Origin: Phenylobacterium kunshanense
Lineage (GTDB): Bacteria; Pseudomonadota; Alphaproteobacteria; Caulobacterales; Caulobacteraceae
DNA length: 64,000 bases
NCBI RefSeq assembly: GCF_003254525.1
Contig: NZ_QFYS01000004.1
Coordinates: 124,001-188,000 of the forward strand
Reading direction: 5' to 3'
In this document: piece by piece, positions 34,965-44,058 of the stretch
Numbering within the stretch: position 1 is the stretch's first letter
Layout of the letters: each line of letters begins with the position of its first letter
Notes under the pieces: model-generated
Database searches by the model: none
Told to the model about the DNA's origin: nothing
Seen by the model: the letters and a program-made list of their open reading frames with translations, nothing else
Made by a program: the position numbers and the translations under genes

Positions 34965-36428
34965 ATGATTGACAGTGCTGATGATATTGGCCTTGAGAGG
35001 GCCACGCTTCAGGTCGCCGGCGGCTATGTTCTCCCGATTGGCTCGACGCTTAGATTCAGCAATGAGACGGGAATAGTCGTCCAAGGCCCAGCGAGTAGCG
35101 TCGTTGATGTTCTAACTATCGCCGGGACTTTGCAGGTCTCATATGATCTGACCGTGTTCCATCGCGCGGTAGGTCTATCGGCGCTGAACATATATCCTGG
35201 AAACGCCACTGAAGTGGTGACTATCGAGCGGTCGGGAACCCTTGACGTGCGCTCGACCTCGGCTGGGTCCATGGGCGCTGCCGTCGGTTTCGTTGGCGAA
35301 GACAGCTACTCCCCAGACCTCATCAATCTCGGTTCGATACAAGTTACGGCTTCAGGTCGTGCTCAGGGCGTGCTCGGCTCGTCGCAGGGCGGCTGGTTCT
35401 TCGACAACAGGGGAACGGTGACAGTGACGTCGCTTGTGGGGAGCGCCTTTGGTGTCGAATTCAGTAGCAGTGGTGACATCGACAACAGCGGCTCAATCAT
35501 CGCGACCGGCGCCTTGGGTGCACAAGGCGTCAGCATCTCGTCCTTCTCAGATGTAAGGCTTACGAATTCGGGGACAATTGTCGCCAAGCATTCGAGTGAC
35601 GGTGGCGGATCGACAGGGGTGGCCTGGACGATTCGCTCTACGCCGTTGATCTTCCCGCCCTCGAACGTCTTCTCGAACAGCGGCTGGATCGAAGGCGACT
35701 ACGCCCTGCGCGTCTTGAGCGATTTCCCGAATCCTAGGGCCTCGCCAGCCTTTGAGAATACCGGAACACTCGTTGGGAAGGTCGATCTTGGGGCCGAGGC
35801 GATGCGGTTCGTCAATTCCGGGCGCATCCAGGGTGACGTCTTACTCGGTGCTGGGCATGACACCTATGGCGGCGCCCAGGGCGTGACTGTGGGGCAGGTG
35901 TCCGGTGGGGACGGGGATGACTCGTTGGTTGGGGGCGCCGGGTTCGACAATCTTCAAGGCAACACAGGCGCGGACACCGCCTCAGGCGGCCTCGGCGACG
36001 ACTGGGTCGTGGGGGGCAAAGACAACGACAGCCTGTCTGGCGACGCTGGAAACGACCTCGTCTACGGCAACCTCGGGGCCGACACCTGCGAGGGCGGGGA
36101 CGGGAACGACATCGTCCGCGGCGGGCAGGACAACGACAGCCTGAGCGGCGGGTCGGGCGACGACTACGTCTCGGGCGACAAGGGCGACGACACGGTCGCC
36201 GGCGGCGCGGGCGCCGATATCTTCCACACCTTCGGCGACGCGGGGATCGATCGGGTGATCGACTTCAGCCTGGCGGACGGCGACCGCGTCCAGCTCGACC
36301 CGGGCACGCAGTACATGGTGGCCCAGGTCGGCGCGGACACGGTCATCAGCATGACGGGCGGCGGACAGATGGTCTTGGTGGGAGTCCAGATGGGCAACCT
36401 TACGTCGGGCTGGATCTTCGGGGCCTAA
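34965..36428 (+). CDS. RTX protein 2 with beta-solenoid-like N-terminal half
   Basis: A 487-residue protein. The first 320 residues have no RTX motifs but contain repeated N-x-G-x-I/V units (DNRGTVTV, DNSGSIIATG, LTNSGTIVAK, FSNSGWIEG, FENTGTLVGKV, FVNSGRIQGDV), the pattern of right-handed beta-solenoids in autotransporter-type adhesins. From residue about 324 it joins the constant RTX module and tail ending GWIFGA. The DNA of the N-terminal half is less GC-rich and uses more A/T-ending codons than its neighbours, which suggests separate origin. No signal peptide is visible, fitting type I secretion. Confidence 0.85.
   Translation: MIDSADDIGLERATLQVAGGYVLPIGSTLRFSNETGIVVQGPASSVVDVLTIAGTLQVSYDLTVFHRAVGLSALNIYPGNATEVVTIERSGTLDVRSTSAGSMGAAVGFVGEDSYSPDLINLGSIQVTASGRAQGVLGSSQGGWFFDNRGTVTVTSLVGSAFGVEFSSSGDIDNSGSIIATGALGAQGVSISSFSDVRLTNSGTIVAKHSSDGGGSTGVAWTIRSTPLIFPPSNVFSNSGWIEGDYALRVLSDFPNPRASPAFENTGTLVGKVDLGAEAMRFVNSGRIQGDVLLGAGHDTYGGAQGVTVGQVSGGDGDDSLVGGAGFDNLQGNTGADTASGGLGDDWVVGGKDNDSLSGDAGNDLVYGNLGADTCEGGDGNDIVRGGQDNDSLSGGSGDDYVSGDKGDDTVAGGAGADIFHTFGDAGIDRVIDFSLADGDRVQLDPGTQYMVAQVGADTVISMTGGGQMVLVGVQMGNLTSGWIFGA
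35938..36428 (+). repeat. Constant 3' module of RTX array, copy 2
   Basis: This shorter copy of the module shares 176 bp with copy 1 (36075-36250) and an 80-bp identical run with copy 3 (36231-36310 with 37756-37835). An adjacent 59-bp tract (36033-36091) matches copy 3 with one difference. Confidence 0.9.
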
Positions 36429-36468
36429 GCCGCAGGGCGGCGGGCGGCTAGGGCTTGGGGGGGGGAAT

Positions 36469-37953
36469 ATGGCGATCATCACGGGTACGGACTCTGCCGA
36501 CACTCTTCGCGGTACGGCAGCCGATGACCGCATTGTCGGCAACGCGGGCAACGATCGGCTGGAGGGTGGGGGCGGCAACGACTTCATCGACGCCGGAGCC
36601 GGCAATGACACGATCTTGGCCACCGACACGTCGGGCAACACTCAGGTCAGCGTCGACGGCGGCGCGGGCGATGACTGCATCTATGTGGGCGGCCCCCTGA
36701 CTGGGGGCGGAACTCAGTCAGCGACCGTTATCGCGGGAGCCGGCAACGACGAGATCAACCACCTGGGGCAGTTCGCAGGTGGCATCTACGACGGCGGCGA
36801 TGGCGACGACGACTTCAGGATCAGCACCACGCAGGCAGCGGTCACCCTTCGCCTGGGTTCAGGCGGCCACGACATCGTCTACTACACGTCATACGCGGTG
36901 CCCTGGACGCGGGCTGTGCTTCGGGTCGAGCAGTTCCGCAGCGGCGACGGCGGCGATGAAATTCGCTTGGGATTGATAGAGATCCTCAAAGGCTGGGATC
37001 AGTCCAACCCATTCGCTGGCGGATATCTGCGCCTTTCTGCCGACGGGTTGGATACGCTCATCCAGGTTGATGAGGACGGCGGCGGCGACGGCTTTCAGGA
37101 TTTTGTACGCCTCGTCGGGGTGGCGCCGGGGGAAGTCGTCGCGGCAAACCTCAATGGCTATTCGCCTGACGGGGCGGAGACGATCGGCAGGACGTTCGTC
37201 GGAACGTCGGTTCAGATCGGAAGCTGGGTCCAGATCGATGCGACGATAGGGGCGGACACGATAACGGGACAGGGCACGGCGGATCTTATCCTCGCCTATT
37301 CGGGCAATGACCTGATCTTCACGAACGCAGGCAACGACCGTGTTCATTCGGGTTATGGGGACGACACCGTCGGAGCTGGTTCGGGCAACGACACGATCAT
37401 CGACCAATTCGGCTCCAACTATCTGCGCGGCGACGATGGAAACGATTCCATCGCCGGCGGCGCGGGTTTCGACGACATCAACGGCAACATGGGCGCGGAC
37501 ACCGCATCAGGCGGTCTGGGCCAGGACTGGGTGGTCGGCGGGAAGGACAATGACCTGCTGTCTGGCGACGCTGGAAACGACCTCGTCTACGGCAATCTCG
37601 GGGCCGACACCTGCGACGGGGGCGATGGAAACGACATTGTCCGCGGCGGGCAGGACAACGACAGCCTGAGCGGCGGCGCCGGCGACGACTACGTCTCGGG
37701 CGACAAGGGCGACGACACGGTCGCGGGAGGGGCGGGGGCTGACCTCTTCCACACGTTCGGCGACGCGGGGATCGATCGGGTGATCGACTTCAGCCTGGCG
37801 GACGGCGACCGCGTCCAGCTCGACCCGGGCACGCAATACACGGTGGCTCAGGTCGGCGCAGACACGGTGATCAGCATGACCGGCGGCGGCCAGATGGTGT
37901 TGGTGGGGGTGCAAATGTCCGCGCTCCCCCAGGGCTGGATTTTCGGCGCCTGA
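36469..37953 (+). CDS. RTX calcium-binding protein 3 (putative type I secreted)
   Basis: A 494-residue acidic protein starting 40 bp after gene 2 behind a long G-run. Residues 1-60 have RTX-like nonapeptides (AGNDRLEGGGGNDFIDAGAG). Residues about 124-227 form a domain related to that of RTX protein 1 (FRSGDGGDEIRLGL, then GWDQSNPFAGGYLRL and the DEDGGGDGFQDFVRL strand). From residue about 314 the constant module follows, ending SALPQGWIFGA. No signal peptide is visible, and no function beyond calcium binding and secretion can be assigned. Confidence 0.85.
   Translation: MAIITGTDSADTLRGTAADDRIVGNAGNDRLEGGGGNDFIDAGAGNDTILATDTSGNTQVSVDGGAGDDCIYVGGPLTGGGTQSATVIAGAGNDEINHLGQFAGGIYDGGDGDDDFRISTTQAAVTLRLGSGGHDIVYYTSYAVPWTRAVLRVEQFRSGDGGDEIRLGLIEILKGWDQSNPFAGGYLRLSADGLDTLIQVDEDGGGDGFQDFVRLVGVAPGEVVAANLNGYSPDGAETIGRTFVGTSVQIGSWVQIDATIGADTITGQGTADLILAYSGNDLIFTNAGNDRVHSGYGDDTVGAGSGNDTIIDQFGSNYLRGDDGNDSIAGGAGFDDINGNMGADTASGGLGQDWVVGGKDNDLLSGDAGNDLVYGNLGADTCDGGDGNDIVRGGQDNDSLSGGAGDDYVSGDKGDDTVAGGAGADLFHTFGDAGIDRVIDFSLADGDRVQLDPGTQYTVAQVGADTVISMTGGGQMVLVGVQMSALPQGWIFGA
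37411..37953 (+). repeat. Constant 3' module of RTX array, copy 3
   Basis: This 543-bp copy has the same length as copy 1. Its first 152 bp are nearly identical to copy 1, while its later part is identical to copy 2 over 80 bp, giving a mosaic pattern. Confidence 0.9.
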
Positions 37954-37963
37954 GCCGACGCGC

Positions 37964-37980
37964 TCGCGCCATGGGCGCGA
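37964..37980 (+). terminator. Terminator-like hairpin after RTX gene 3
   Basis: TCGCGCC and GGCGCGA form a perfect 7-bp stem with an ATG loop 11 bp after the stop codon, followed by ATATCTCTCC rather than a true T-run. The remaining part of the 190-bp gap before gene 4 shows only AGGAG at suitable distance from its GTG start. Confidence 0.4.
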
Positions 37981-38144
37981 ATATCTCTCCCTGCGAGAAA
38001 CGGTTGTGATCTCGTCAAGCTTGGCCTTAGGCTCGAGCGGGAGAGTTTGGGGGGCGTTCACGTGACATTCGCAGCCTGGGGCGCTGGCGTCCTCGCGCTG
38101 CGCACGGCGCTGCGCGGCCCGCCATCGGCGTTCAGGAGTCGGGC

Positions 38145-40523
38145 GTGCCCACATATCAGTTTGCGACCATCACCACGCCCGAGGCGGCGAGCTACAACGC
38201 CGCAACTGACGACCTTCAGTTCACAGGGGTAACGGGCGCGACCGCCACCAACATCATGGTCAGCGGCGCCTACACTCTGAGGATCATTTCGACGGGCGCC
38301 AGCGTCAACCTGGGCTTTGGCGCCCACCACGAGGTGCTCACGCTTCCAGACGGCTCGAAGCTGGTCTTCCCCACCGACGGCAAGTCGACCATCAGCGGCG
38401 GCGCGGCGGGAGACCACCTCTATGGCGGGCCGGAATCGGACGAACTGAACGGCCTTGGCGGCAGCGACAAGCTGGAGGGGGGGACCTTCGCGGACACGCT
38501 GAACGGCGGGTCCGGGCAGGACACGCTCGTGGGTGAGGCCGGCATCGACGTCTTCGTCTTCGCCCCCGGCGACAGCGGGATCCTGGAAGGCAAGATCGAT
38601 GTGATCACCGACTGGTCCGGCGATGAGCGGCTGGCCTTCACGACGGTGGACGGTTCGACGTACGCGGAGGCAAGCGCGGCGACCTTCGCGGATGCGCTCA
38701 GCCTGGCCAACGGACAGATCGGGACTGGGGCCACCGACGTATTCGCCGTCGCGGTGGGCAACGACGTCATCGTCTTTGCTGACACGAGGGGCGACAATGG
38801 CGCGGTCGATGACGCCATCCTGCTGGCCGGCAGAGGGTTGGGCCAGATTTCAGCCGCCAACATCGTCCGCTACTCCGCGGGTCAGTCACCGAACCAGCCG
38901 TCTGCCGGAGGGGGCACGGCGGGCGCCGACACCCTCACCAGCACTGGCGGCGGCGCCATCAACGGCCTTGGCGGCGATGACAGTCTCGCCGGCAGGTACT
39001 CAGGCTTCGACACGCTCAGCGGCGGCGACGGCAATGACACGCTGGATGGCTTGGGCGATGACAACGTCCTGTATGGCGACGCCGGCGCCGACGTCATCAT
39101 TTCCAACGGCAGCGGCGACACGATCTATCTGGGCGCCGGCGCCGACCTTGTCCGCATGCGAGGTGGTGGCCAGGCCGACTTCGAAGGGGATGAAGCGCGC
39201 ATCGTCGATTGGTCGCCGACCGAAGACGCCATTCGCTTCCTGGTCGAGTCGGGGAACTACACCGAGACGACCGCTGGCACTTTCGCCGCCGCGCGCAGCG
39301 CCGCCAATGCGCTGGCGTTGCAGGGCTACACGATGGTGGCGGTCCAGGTCGGCGCGGACGTCATCGTGTTCGGCAATCCGTTCAGCGGCTCGCGAATGGA
39401 TTCCGCGATCCGACTCGTGGACCGGACCCTGGACGACGTATCGAAGTACAATCTCGGTGTCTTCGACCCGCCGCCGCCTGTCGCGCCCGACGGCGTGCCA
39501 GCGGCCCCGAACCGGCCGACGGAAACCAGCATCGTCGTGGTCGGAAACGTGGATTCCCTGAACGTCGACGTTCTCGACGGCGATGATGTCGATGACGTGT
39601 CGCCGACCCGGATCGTACTGGACGGTCCCGGCATCGACATGACCTTCGGTGGCGCGGACTTCGGTGTGGGCGGGGACGGCGCGCTCGTCGGCCTGGTGAC
39701 CAACCTGGCCATCCGGACGGGCGCACTGCAGATCAATGCGACCACCCCGGGCGCGTTCCTGAAGAGTCTGGTGGATGCGATCGACGCCGACGCAACGTCG
39801 GCCTTCCTCGCGATCGCGTTCGGAAGGAGCGACCATATCACCGGCAGCGCCGGCCCCGATCTGATCCGGGGGTACTTCGGCAGCGACGTGATCCACGGGA
39901 ACGGCGGCGGCGACACGATCTATGCCGGCGACGGCAACGACGTTGTCTACGCCAGCAATCCCTCGTCGTCTGAGAGCGGCGGCGCGTCCTACCTGCGCGG
40001 TGACGCCGGCTCAGACTGGATCCGAGGTTCGTCGGGCTTCGACGACATCAACGGCAACGAGGGTAACGACACCGGAAGCGGCGGCGGTGGCGACGATTGG
40101 GTGGTCGGCGGCAAGGACAGCGACCGCCTGTTCGGGGAGTCCGGCAACGACCTGGTCTACGGAAACCTGGGCTCCGACACCTGCGATGGCGGCGAGGGAA
40201 ACGACACGCTACGAGGCGGCCAGGATCGCGATGTTCTCTGGGGCGGGGCGGGCGACGACTATGTCTCCGGCGACAAGGGCGACGACACAGTCTCCGGCGG
40301 CGCCGGGGCCGACCTCTTCCACACGTTCGGGGACGCCGGAATCGACCGGGTGCTCGACTTCAACCTGTCGGAGGGCGATCGGGTGCTACTCGATCCAGGA
40401 ACCCAGTACACGGTGGCCCAGGATGGAGCCGACACGGTCATCAGCATGACCGGCGGCGGGCAGATGGTGCTGGTCGGGGTGCAACTCGGCAGCCTGACGC
40501 CTGGGTGGATCTTCGGGGCCTAG
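38145..40523 (+). CDS. RTX calcium-binding protein 4 (largest, putative type I secreted)
   Basis: A 792-residue protein with a GTG start behind AGGAG. An N-terminal domain of about 85 residues is followed by nonapeptides. A domain of about 100 residues occurs twice: residues about 146-245 (KIDVITDWSGDERLAF, then DVFAVAVGNDVIVFAD) and 345-440 (EARIVDWSPTEDAIRF, then MVAVQVGADVIVFGNP). A proline-rich linker, another unknown domain, more nonapeptides and the constant module from residue about 614 follow, ending SLTPGWIFGA. Its module is the most diverged of the four. Its stop codon overlaps the stop of the convergent P-loop gene. Confidence 0.85.
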   Translation: MPTYQFATITTPEAASYNAATDDLQFTGVTGATATNIMVSGAYTLRIISTGASVNLGFGAHHEVLTLPDGSKLVFPTDGKSTISGGAAGDHLYGGPESDELNGLGGSDKLEGGTFADTLNGGSGQDTLVGEAGIDVFVFAPGDSGILEGKIDVITDWSGDERLAFTTVDGSTYAEASAATFADALSLANGQIGTGATDVFAVAVGNDVIVFADTRGDNGAVDDAILLAGRGLGQISAANIVRYSAGQSPNQPSAGGGTAGADTLTSTGGGAINGLGGDDSLAGRYSGFDTLSGGDGNDTLDGLGDDNVLYGDAGADVIISNGSGDTIYLGAGADLVRMRGGGQADFEGDEARIVDWSPTEDAIRFLVESGNYTETTAGTFAAARSAANALALQGYTMVAVQVGADVIVFGNPFSGSRMDSAIRLVDRTLDDVSKYNLGVFDPPPPVAPDGVPAAPNRPTETSIVVVGNVDSLNVDVLDGDDVDDVSPTRIVLDGPGIDMTFGGADFGVGGDGALVGLVTNLAIRTGALQINATTPGAFLKSLVDAIDADATSAFLAIAFGRSDHITGSAGPDLIRGYFGSDVIHGNGGGDTIYAGDGNDVVYASNPSSSESGGASYLRGDAGSDWIRGSSGFDDINGNEGNDTGSGGGGDDWVVGGKDSDRLFGESGNDLVYGNLGSDTCDGGEGNDTLRGGQDRDVLWGGAGDDYVSGDKGDDTVSGGAGADLFHTFGDAGIDRVLDFNLSEGDRVLLDPGTQYTVAQDGADTVISMTGGGQMVLVGVQLGSLTPGWIFGA
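39987..40523 (+). repeat. Constant 3' module of RTX array, copy 4 (diverged)
   Basis: The protein-level module (SYLRGDAGSDW through GWIFGA) aligns along its whole length with copies 1-3, but the DNA has many synonymous changes and no long identical tracts. It appears outside the recent exchange among copies 1-3. Confidence 0.85.
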
Positions 40524-41026
40524 CGGACCTGCGCAAGGAACGCGGCGACTTCCCGGTCGCTCCGAAGGCGGACGACGCGGGCGTGTGCGCCGTGCGCGGC
40601 GAGCGCGGCCTCGATCCGCGGGCGAACCTTGCGGTTGAAGGTGAGGATGAAGGCGTAGAAGGCGAGGTCGAGCTTCTCGTCGCAGCCCTCGGCCATGTCC
40701 GGCCGCCCGCCACGTCGATAGGTGAGCATCCGATGGATCGCGCGCCAGAGGCACAGAAGCGGCGGCAGGTCGATCCAGACGATGGTGTCCGCCCGCGCCA
40801 TGCGCAGCGGTTGCGTGCCCGTGAAGTTGCCGTCGCAGATCCAGGAGTCGCCAGCCAGCGCCTCGGCCTGACGGGCGGCGAACGCGTCGTCGTCGGACTC
40901 CCGCCAGCCGGGCTTCCAGTAGAGCACGTCGAGGTGGATCACGGGCAGGTCCAGCGCCTCGCCCAGACGGCGAGCCAGGGTGGATTTGCCGCCTCCCGAA
41001 TTGCCAATGATCGCGACGCGCCGCAT
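40520..41026 (-). CDS. P-loop NTPase, adenylate-kinase-like
   Basis: A 168-residue protein with Walker A GNSGGGKSTLARRL at the N-terminus and a kinase-like layout (LPVIHLDVLYWKPGW, then WICDGNFTGT and IVWIDLPPLLCLWR). This pattern is typical of small proteins annotated as adenylate kinase-like or DNA topology modulation protein (FlaR-type). A substrate cannot be assigned. It converges with the last RTX gene, with overlapping stop codons, and lies back to back with the methionine regulator gene. Confidence 0.85.
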   Translation of the reverse strand: MRRVAIIGNSGGGKSTLARRLGEALDLPVIHLDVLYWKPGWRESDDDAFAARQAEALAGDSWICDGNFTGTQPLRMARADTIVWIDLPPLLCLWRAIHRMLTYRRGGRPDMAEGCDEKLDLAFYAFILTFNRKVRPRIEAALAAHGAHARVVRLRSDREVAAFLAQVR

Positions 41027-41063
41027 GGGGCCTTATAGCCCGGACGCGGATATCGGCGGAGGC

Positions 41064-41102
41064 TTGACGGCATCACATATAAAGATATCTTTATGCGTGA
41101 TG
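41064..41102 (+). promoter_or_regulatory. SahR-type operator and promoter overlapping the regulator start codon
   Basis: A 32-bp palindrome (41071-41102) has the perfect 16-bp centre ATAAAGATATCTTTAT (41079-41094) and outer arms CATCAC and GTGATG, with one 2-bp mismatch pair. The last arm contains the ATG at 41100. TTGACG (41064) and TATCTT (41086) with a 16-bp spacer give a promoter whose start would lie at about 41098, making the mRNA nearly leaderless. The centre agrees with my recollection of SahR sites in alphaproteobacteria. Confidence 0.8.
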
Positions 41103-42071
41103 AAGCTGTCGGCGAAACAGGCTGTGGACGTGCTGCGCGCGGCGGGCGAGCCGACCCGTCTGCGCATCCTTGCGCTGCTGGAGCGGGAGGAGCTGGCGGT
41201 CCTGGAACTCTGCCGGGTTCTCGACCAGAGCCAGCCGCGGGTCTCGCGCCACCTGAAGCTTCTGGCCGAGGCTGGCCTTGTTGAGCGGTTCCCGGACGGG
41301 GCCTGGGTGTTCTACCGGCTCGCCGCCGCGGGCCGCCAGCGCGAGGTGATCGGGGAGGTGCTGGCGCGGCTCAATCCCGACGATCCGGGGCTGGCGCGCG
41401 ACCGCCGCAAGCTGGACGACGTTCAGGCCGAGCGGTCCGCGGCGGCCCAGGCCTATTTCGCCGAGAACGCCGCCCAGTGGGACCAGATTCGCTCGCTGTA
41501 TGTCTCGGACGCCGATGTCGAGGCCCAGGTGCTGAAGGTGGCTGGGCCGAAGCGCTTCCGCCGGCTCGTTGACCTCGGCAGCGGAACGGGACGCATGCTG
41601 ACCCTGCTGGGGCCGCATACCGAGCAGGCGCTGGGTCTCGACCTCTCGCAGCAGATGCTCAACATCGCCCGGCGCAACACCACCGAGGCGGGCCTGACCA
41701 ACGTCGAGCTGCGCCATGGCGACATCTTCGACACCCGGCTGCCCGACGCCTCCGCCGACCTGGTGGTCGTGCACCAGGTGCTGCACTACCTGGGCGATCC
41801 GGCGGCCGCCGTGAAGGAGGCGGCCCGGGTGGTGGCGCCGGAGGGCAAGCTGGTGATCGTCGACTTCGCCCCGCACAAGCACGAGTTCCTGCGCGAGCAG
41901 CACCAGCACCGCCGCCTCGGCTTCTCGGACGAGGAAATAGGCCGCTGGCTGGCGGAGGCCGGGCTGCCTCAGACCGAGCACTGCGCCCTGCCGCCGACCC
42001 GGGCCGATGGACTGACTGTTAAGATCTGGGCCGCACAACGCGCCCCGACTGCCTTGAGGAGCGCCGCATGA
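41100..42071 (+). CDS. sahR: ArsR-type regulator fused to SAM-dependent methyltransferase (SahR-like)
   Basis: A 323-residue fusion. The N-terminal ArsR winged helix (residues 1-90; [16 protein letters not shown], then [18 protein letters not shown]) is followed by a class I methyltransferase fold with the SAM motif [16 protein letters not shown] at about residue 157. SahR proteins of this architecture repress methionine-cycle genes and respond to S-adenosylhomocysteine. The ATG at 41100 lies in its own candidate operator; no ribosome binding site is visible. It overlaps metF by 4 bp. Whether the methyltransferase part is catalytic or only senses the ligand is not known. Confidence 0.88.
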   Translation: MKLSAKQAVDVLRAAGEPTRLRILALLEREELAVLELCRVLDQSQPRVSRHLKLLAEAGLVERFPDGAWVFYRLAAAGRQREVIGEVLARLNPDDPGLARDRRKLDDVQAERSAAAQAYFAENAAQWDQIRSLYVSDADVEAQVLKVAGPKRFRRLVDLGSGTGRMLTLLGPHTEQALGLDLSQQMLNIARRNTTEAGLTNVELRHGDIFDTRLPDASADLVVVHQVLHYLGDPAAAVKEAARVVAPEGKLVIVDFAPHKHEFLREQHQHRRLGFSDEEIGRWLAEAGLPQTEHCALPPTRADGLTVKIWAAQRAPTALRSAA

Positions 42072-43000
42072 GTCCGACCGACACAGCCCTGGGCCCGATC
42101 GCCCGCGCGGGCGTCGGCGGCCAGCCGCGTCCGAACGTCTCGTTCGAGTTCTCGCCGCCCAAGACGGCGGAGGCCGAGGAGAAGCTGTGGGAGGCGATCC
42201 GCCGCCTCGAGCCGCTGAACCCGAGCTTCGTGTCGGTGACCTACGGCGCCGGCGGCTCCACCCGCGACCGCACGCATCGCACGGTGCTGCGTATGCTGCA
42301 GGAGACGGCCCTCAAGCCGGCCGCGCACCTGACCTGCGTCGAGGCCTCCCGCGCCGAGGTGGACGAGGTGATCCGCGACTACTGGGCCTCGGGCATCCGC
42401 CACATCGTCGCCCTGCGCGGCGACCCGCCCGGCCAGATCGGCGGCGCCTATACGCCCCGGGCCGACGGCTACGCCAACGCCACCGAGCTGACGGCCGGCA
42501 TCCGCGCCATCGGCGACTTCGAGGTGAGCGTCGGGCTCTATCCGCACGTCCACCCCGAGAGCCCGTCCATCGACCACGACATCGATGTGCTGAAGGCCAA
42601 GATCGACGCCGGCGCCACGCGGGCGATCACCCAGTTCTTCTTCGACGTCGACGGCTTCCTGAGGTTCATGGACCGGGTCCGCAAGGCGGGCGTCACCATT
42701 CCGATCTCGCCGGGCATCATGCCGGTGACCAACTATGCGGGCCTGAAGAAGATGTCCGGCCCCATCGGCATCCAGCTGCCCGGCTGGCTGGGGAACCTGT
42801 TCGACGGCCTCGACAAGGATCCGGAGACGCGCCGCCTGATCGCCGCCTCGGTGGCCTCGGAGATGTGCGCGCGCCTCGCCGAGGAAGGCTTCGGCGACTT
42901 CCACTTCTACACCCTCAACCGCGCCGATCTCACCTACGCCATCTGCCGAGTGCTGGGCGTGCGCGAGCCGGCGCCGGAACCCAAGGAAGCTGCGGCATGA
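42068..43000 (+). CDS. metF: 5,10-methylenetetrahydrofolate reductase
   Basis: MetF reduces 5,10-methylene-THF to 5-methyl-THF with FAD and NAD(P)H, supplying the methyl group for methionine synthase. The 310-residue protein begins with the conserved [16 protein letters not shown] region and carries [39 protein letters not shown] and the C-terminal [11 protein letters not shown]. It overlaps the regulator by ATGA and the next gene by ATGA, so the operon is translationally coupled. Confidence 0.97.
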   Translation: MSPTDTALGPIARAGVGGQPRPNVSFEFSPPKTAEAEEKLWEAIRRLEPLNPSFVSVTYGAGGSTRDRTHRTVLRMLQETALKPAAHLTCVEASRAEVDEVIRDYWASGIRHIVALRGDPPGQIGGAYTPRADGYANATELTAGIRAIGDFEVSVGLYPHVHPESPSIDHDIDVLKAKIDAGATRAITQFFFDVDGFLRFMDRVRKAGVTIPISPGIMPVTNYAGLKKMSGPIGIQLPGWLGNLFDGLDKDPETRRLIAASVASEMCARLAEEGFGDFHFYTLNRADLTYAICRVLGVREPAPEPKEAAA

Positions 43001-44058
43001 CCCGACAGGAACGCATCGCGGCGCTGAAGGCGGCCGCCAAGGAGCGCGTGCTCATCCTCGACGGCTCCTGGGGCGTGATGATCCAGAAGCGGGGCCTGGC
43101 CGAGGCCGACTACCGCGGCGAGCGGTTCAAGGACGCGCCGGGCCAGCTCAAGGGCAACAACGACCTGCTCTGCATCACGCGGCCGGACATCATCGCCGAC
43201 CTCCACGACCAGTATTTCGCCGCCGGCGCCGACATCTCGGAGACGAACACCTTCTCGGCCACCACCATCGGCCAGGCCGAGTACGGGATGGAAGCCGCGG
43301 TCCGGGACATCAACCTGCAAGGGGCCCGCATCGCCCGCGAGGTCGCCGACCGCTGGACGGCGAAGGAGCCGCACAAGCCGCGCTTCGTGGCCGGCTCCAT
43401 CGGTCCGCTGCCGGTGATGCTGTCCATGAGCTCGGACGTGAACGACCCGGGCGCGCGCAAGGTCACCTTCGACCAGGTCTACGAGGCCTATTCCGAGCAG
43501 GTGCGGGCGCTGCACGAGGGCGGCGTCGACATGTTCCTGGTCGAGACGATCACCGACACCCTGAACTGCAAGGCGGCGATCAAGGCGATCCTCGACCTCG
43601 AGGACGAAGGCTACGAGCCGGTGCCGATCTGGATCTCGGGCACCATCACCGACCGGTCGGGCCGTACGCTTTCCGGGCAGACGGTGGAGGCTTTCTGGAA
43701 CTCGGTGCGCCACGCCAAGCCGTTCGCCATCGGCCTCAACTGCGCCCTGGGCGCCGACCTGATGCGGCCGCACATCGCCGAGCTGGCGCGCGTGGCCGAC
43801 ACCCTGGTCTCGGCCTATCCCAACGCGGGCCTGCCCAACGCCATGGGCGAGTACGACGAGGAACCGCACCAGACCGGCCACCAGCTGCACGAGTGGGCCG
43901 AGCACGGACTGGTCAACATCCTTGGCGGCTGTTGCGGCACCACGCCGGATCACATCCGGCACGTGGCCGAGGCGGTGAAGGGGATGAAGCCGCGCCAGGT
44001 CCCGGAGCGGCCCCGCGCCATGCGGCTGGCCGGCCTGGAGCCGTTCGAGCTCGCCTGA
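42997..44058 (+). CDS. metH: Methionine synthase, homocysteine-binding half
   Basis: A 353-residue protein equal to the N-terminal homocysteine/zinc domain of cobalamin-dependent MetH. It shows [24 protein letters not shown], and the zinc cysteines in GLNCALGAD and [10 protein letters not shown]. The ATG at 42997 overlaps metF by 4 bp; the frame is open further upstream inside metF without similarity. The remaining domains are encoded by a separate gene two positions downstream, and the sum of the two (353 + 883) equals a normal MetH. Confidence 0.95.
   Translation: MTRQERIAALKAAAKERVLILDGSWGVMIQKRGLAEADYRGERFKDAPGQLKGNNDLLCITRPDIIADLHDQYFAAGADISETNTFSATTIGQAEYGMEAAVRDINLQGARIAREVADRWTAKEPHKPRFVAGSIGPLPVMLSMSSDVNDPGARKVTFDQVYEAYSEQVRALHEGGVDMFLVETITDTLNCKAAIKAILDLEDEGYEPVPIWISGTITDRSGRTLSGQTVEAFWNSVRHAKPFAIGLNCALGADLMRPHIAELARVADTLVSAYPNAGLPNAMGEYDEEPHQTGHQLHEWAEHGLVNILGGCCGTTPDHIRHVAEAVKGMKPRQVPERPRAMRLAGLEPFELA

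Noticed and set aside
33075..40523. Short repeated GGCGACGAC-like units resembling a repeat array or CRISPR
   Set aside because: The units are in frame, code for RTX nonapeptides and are not separated by unique spacers of constant length.
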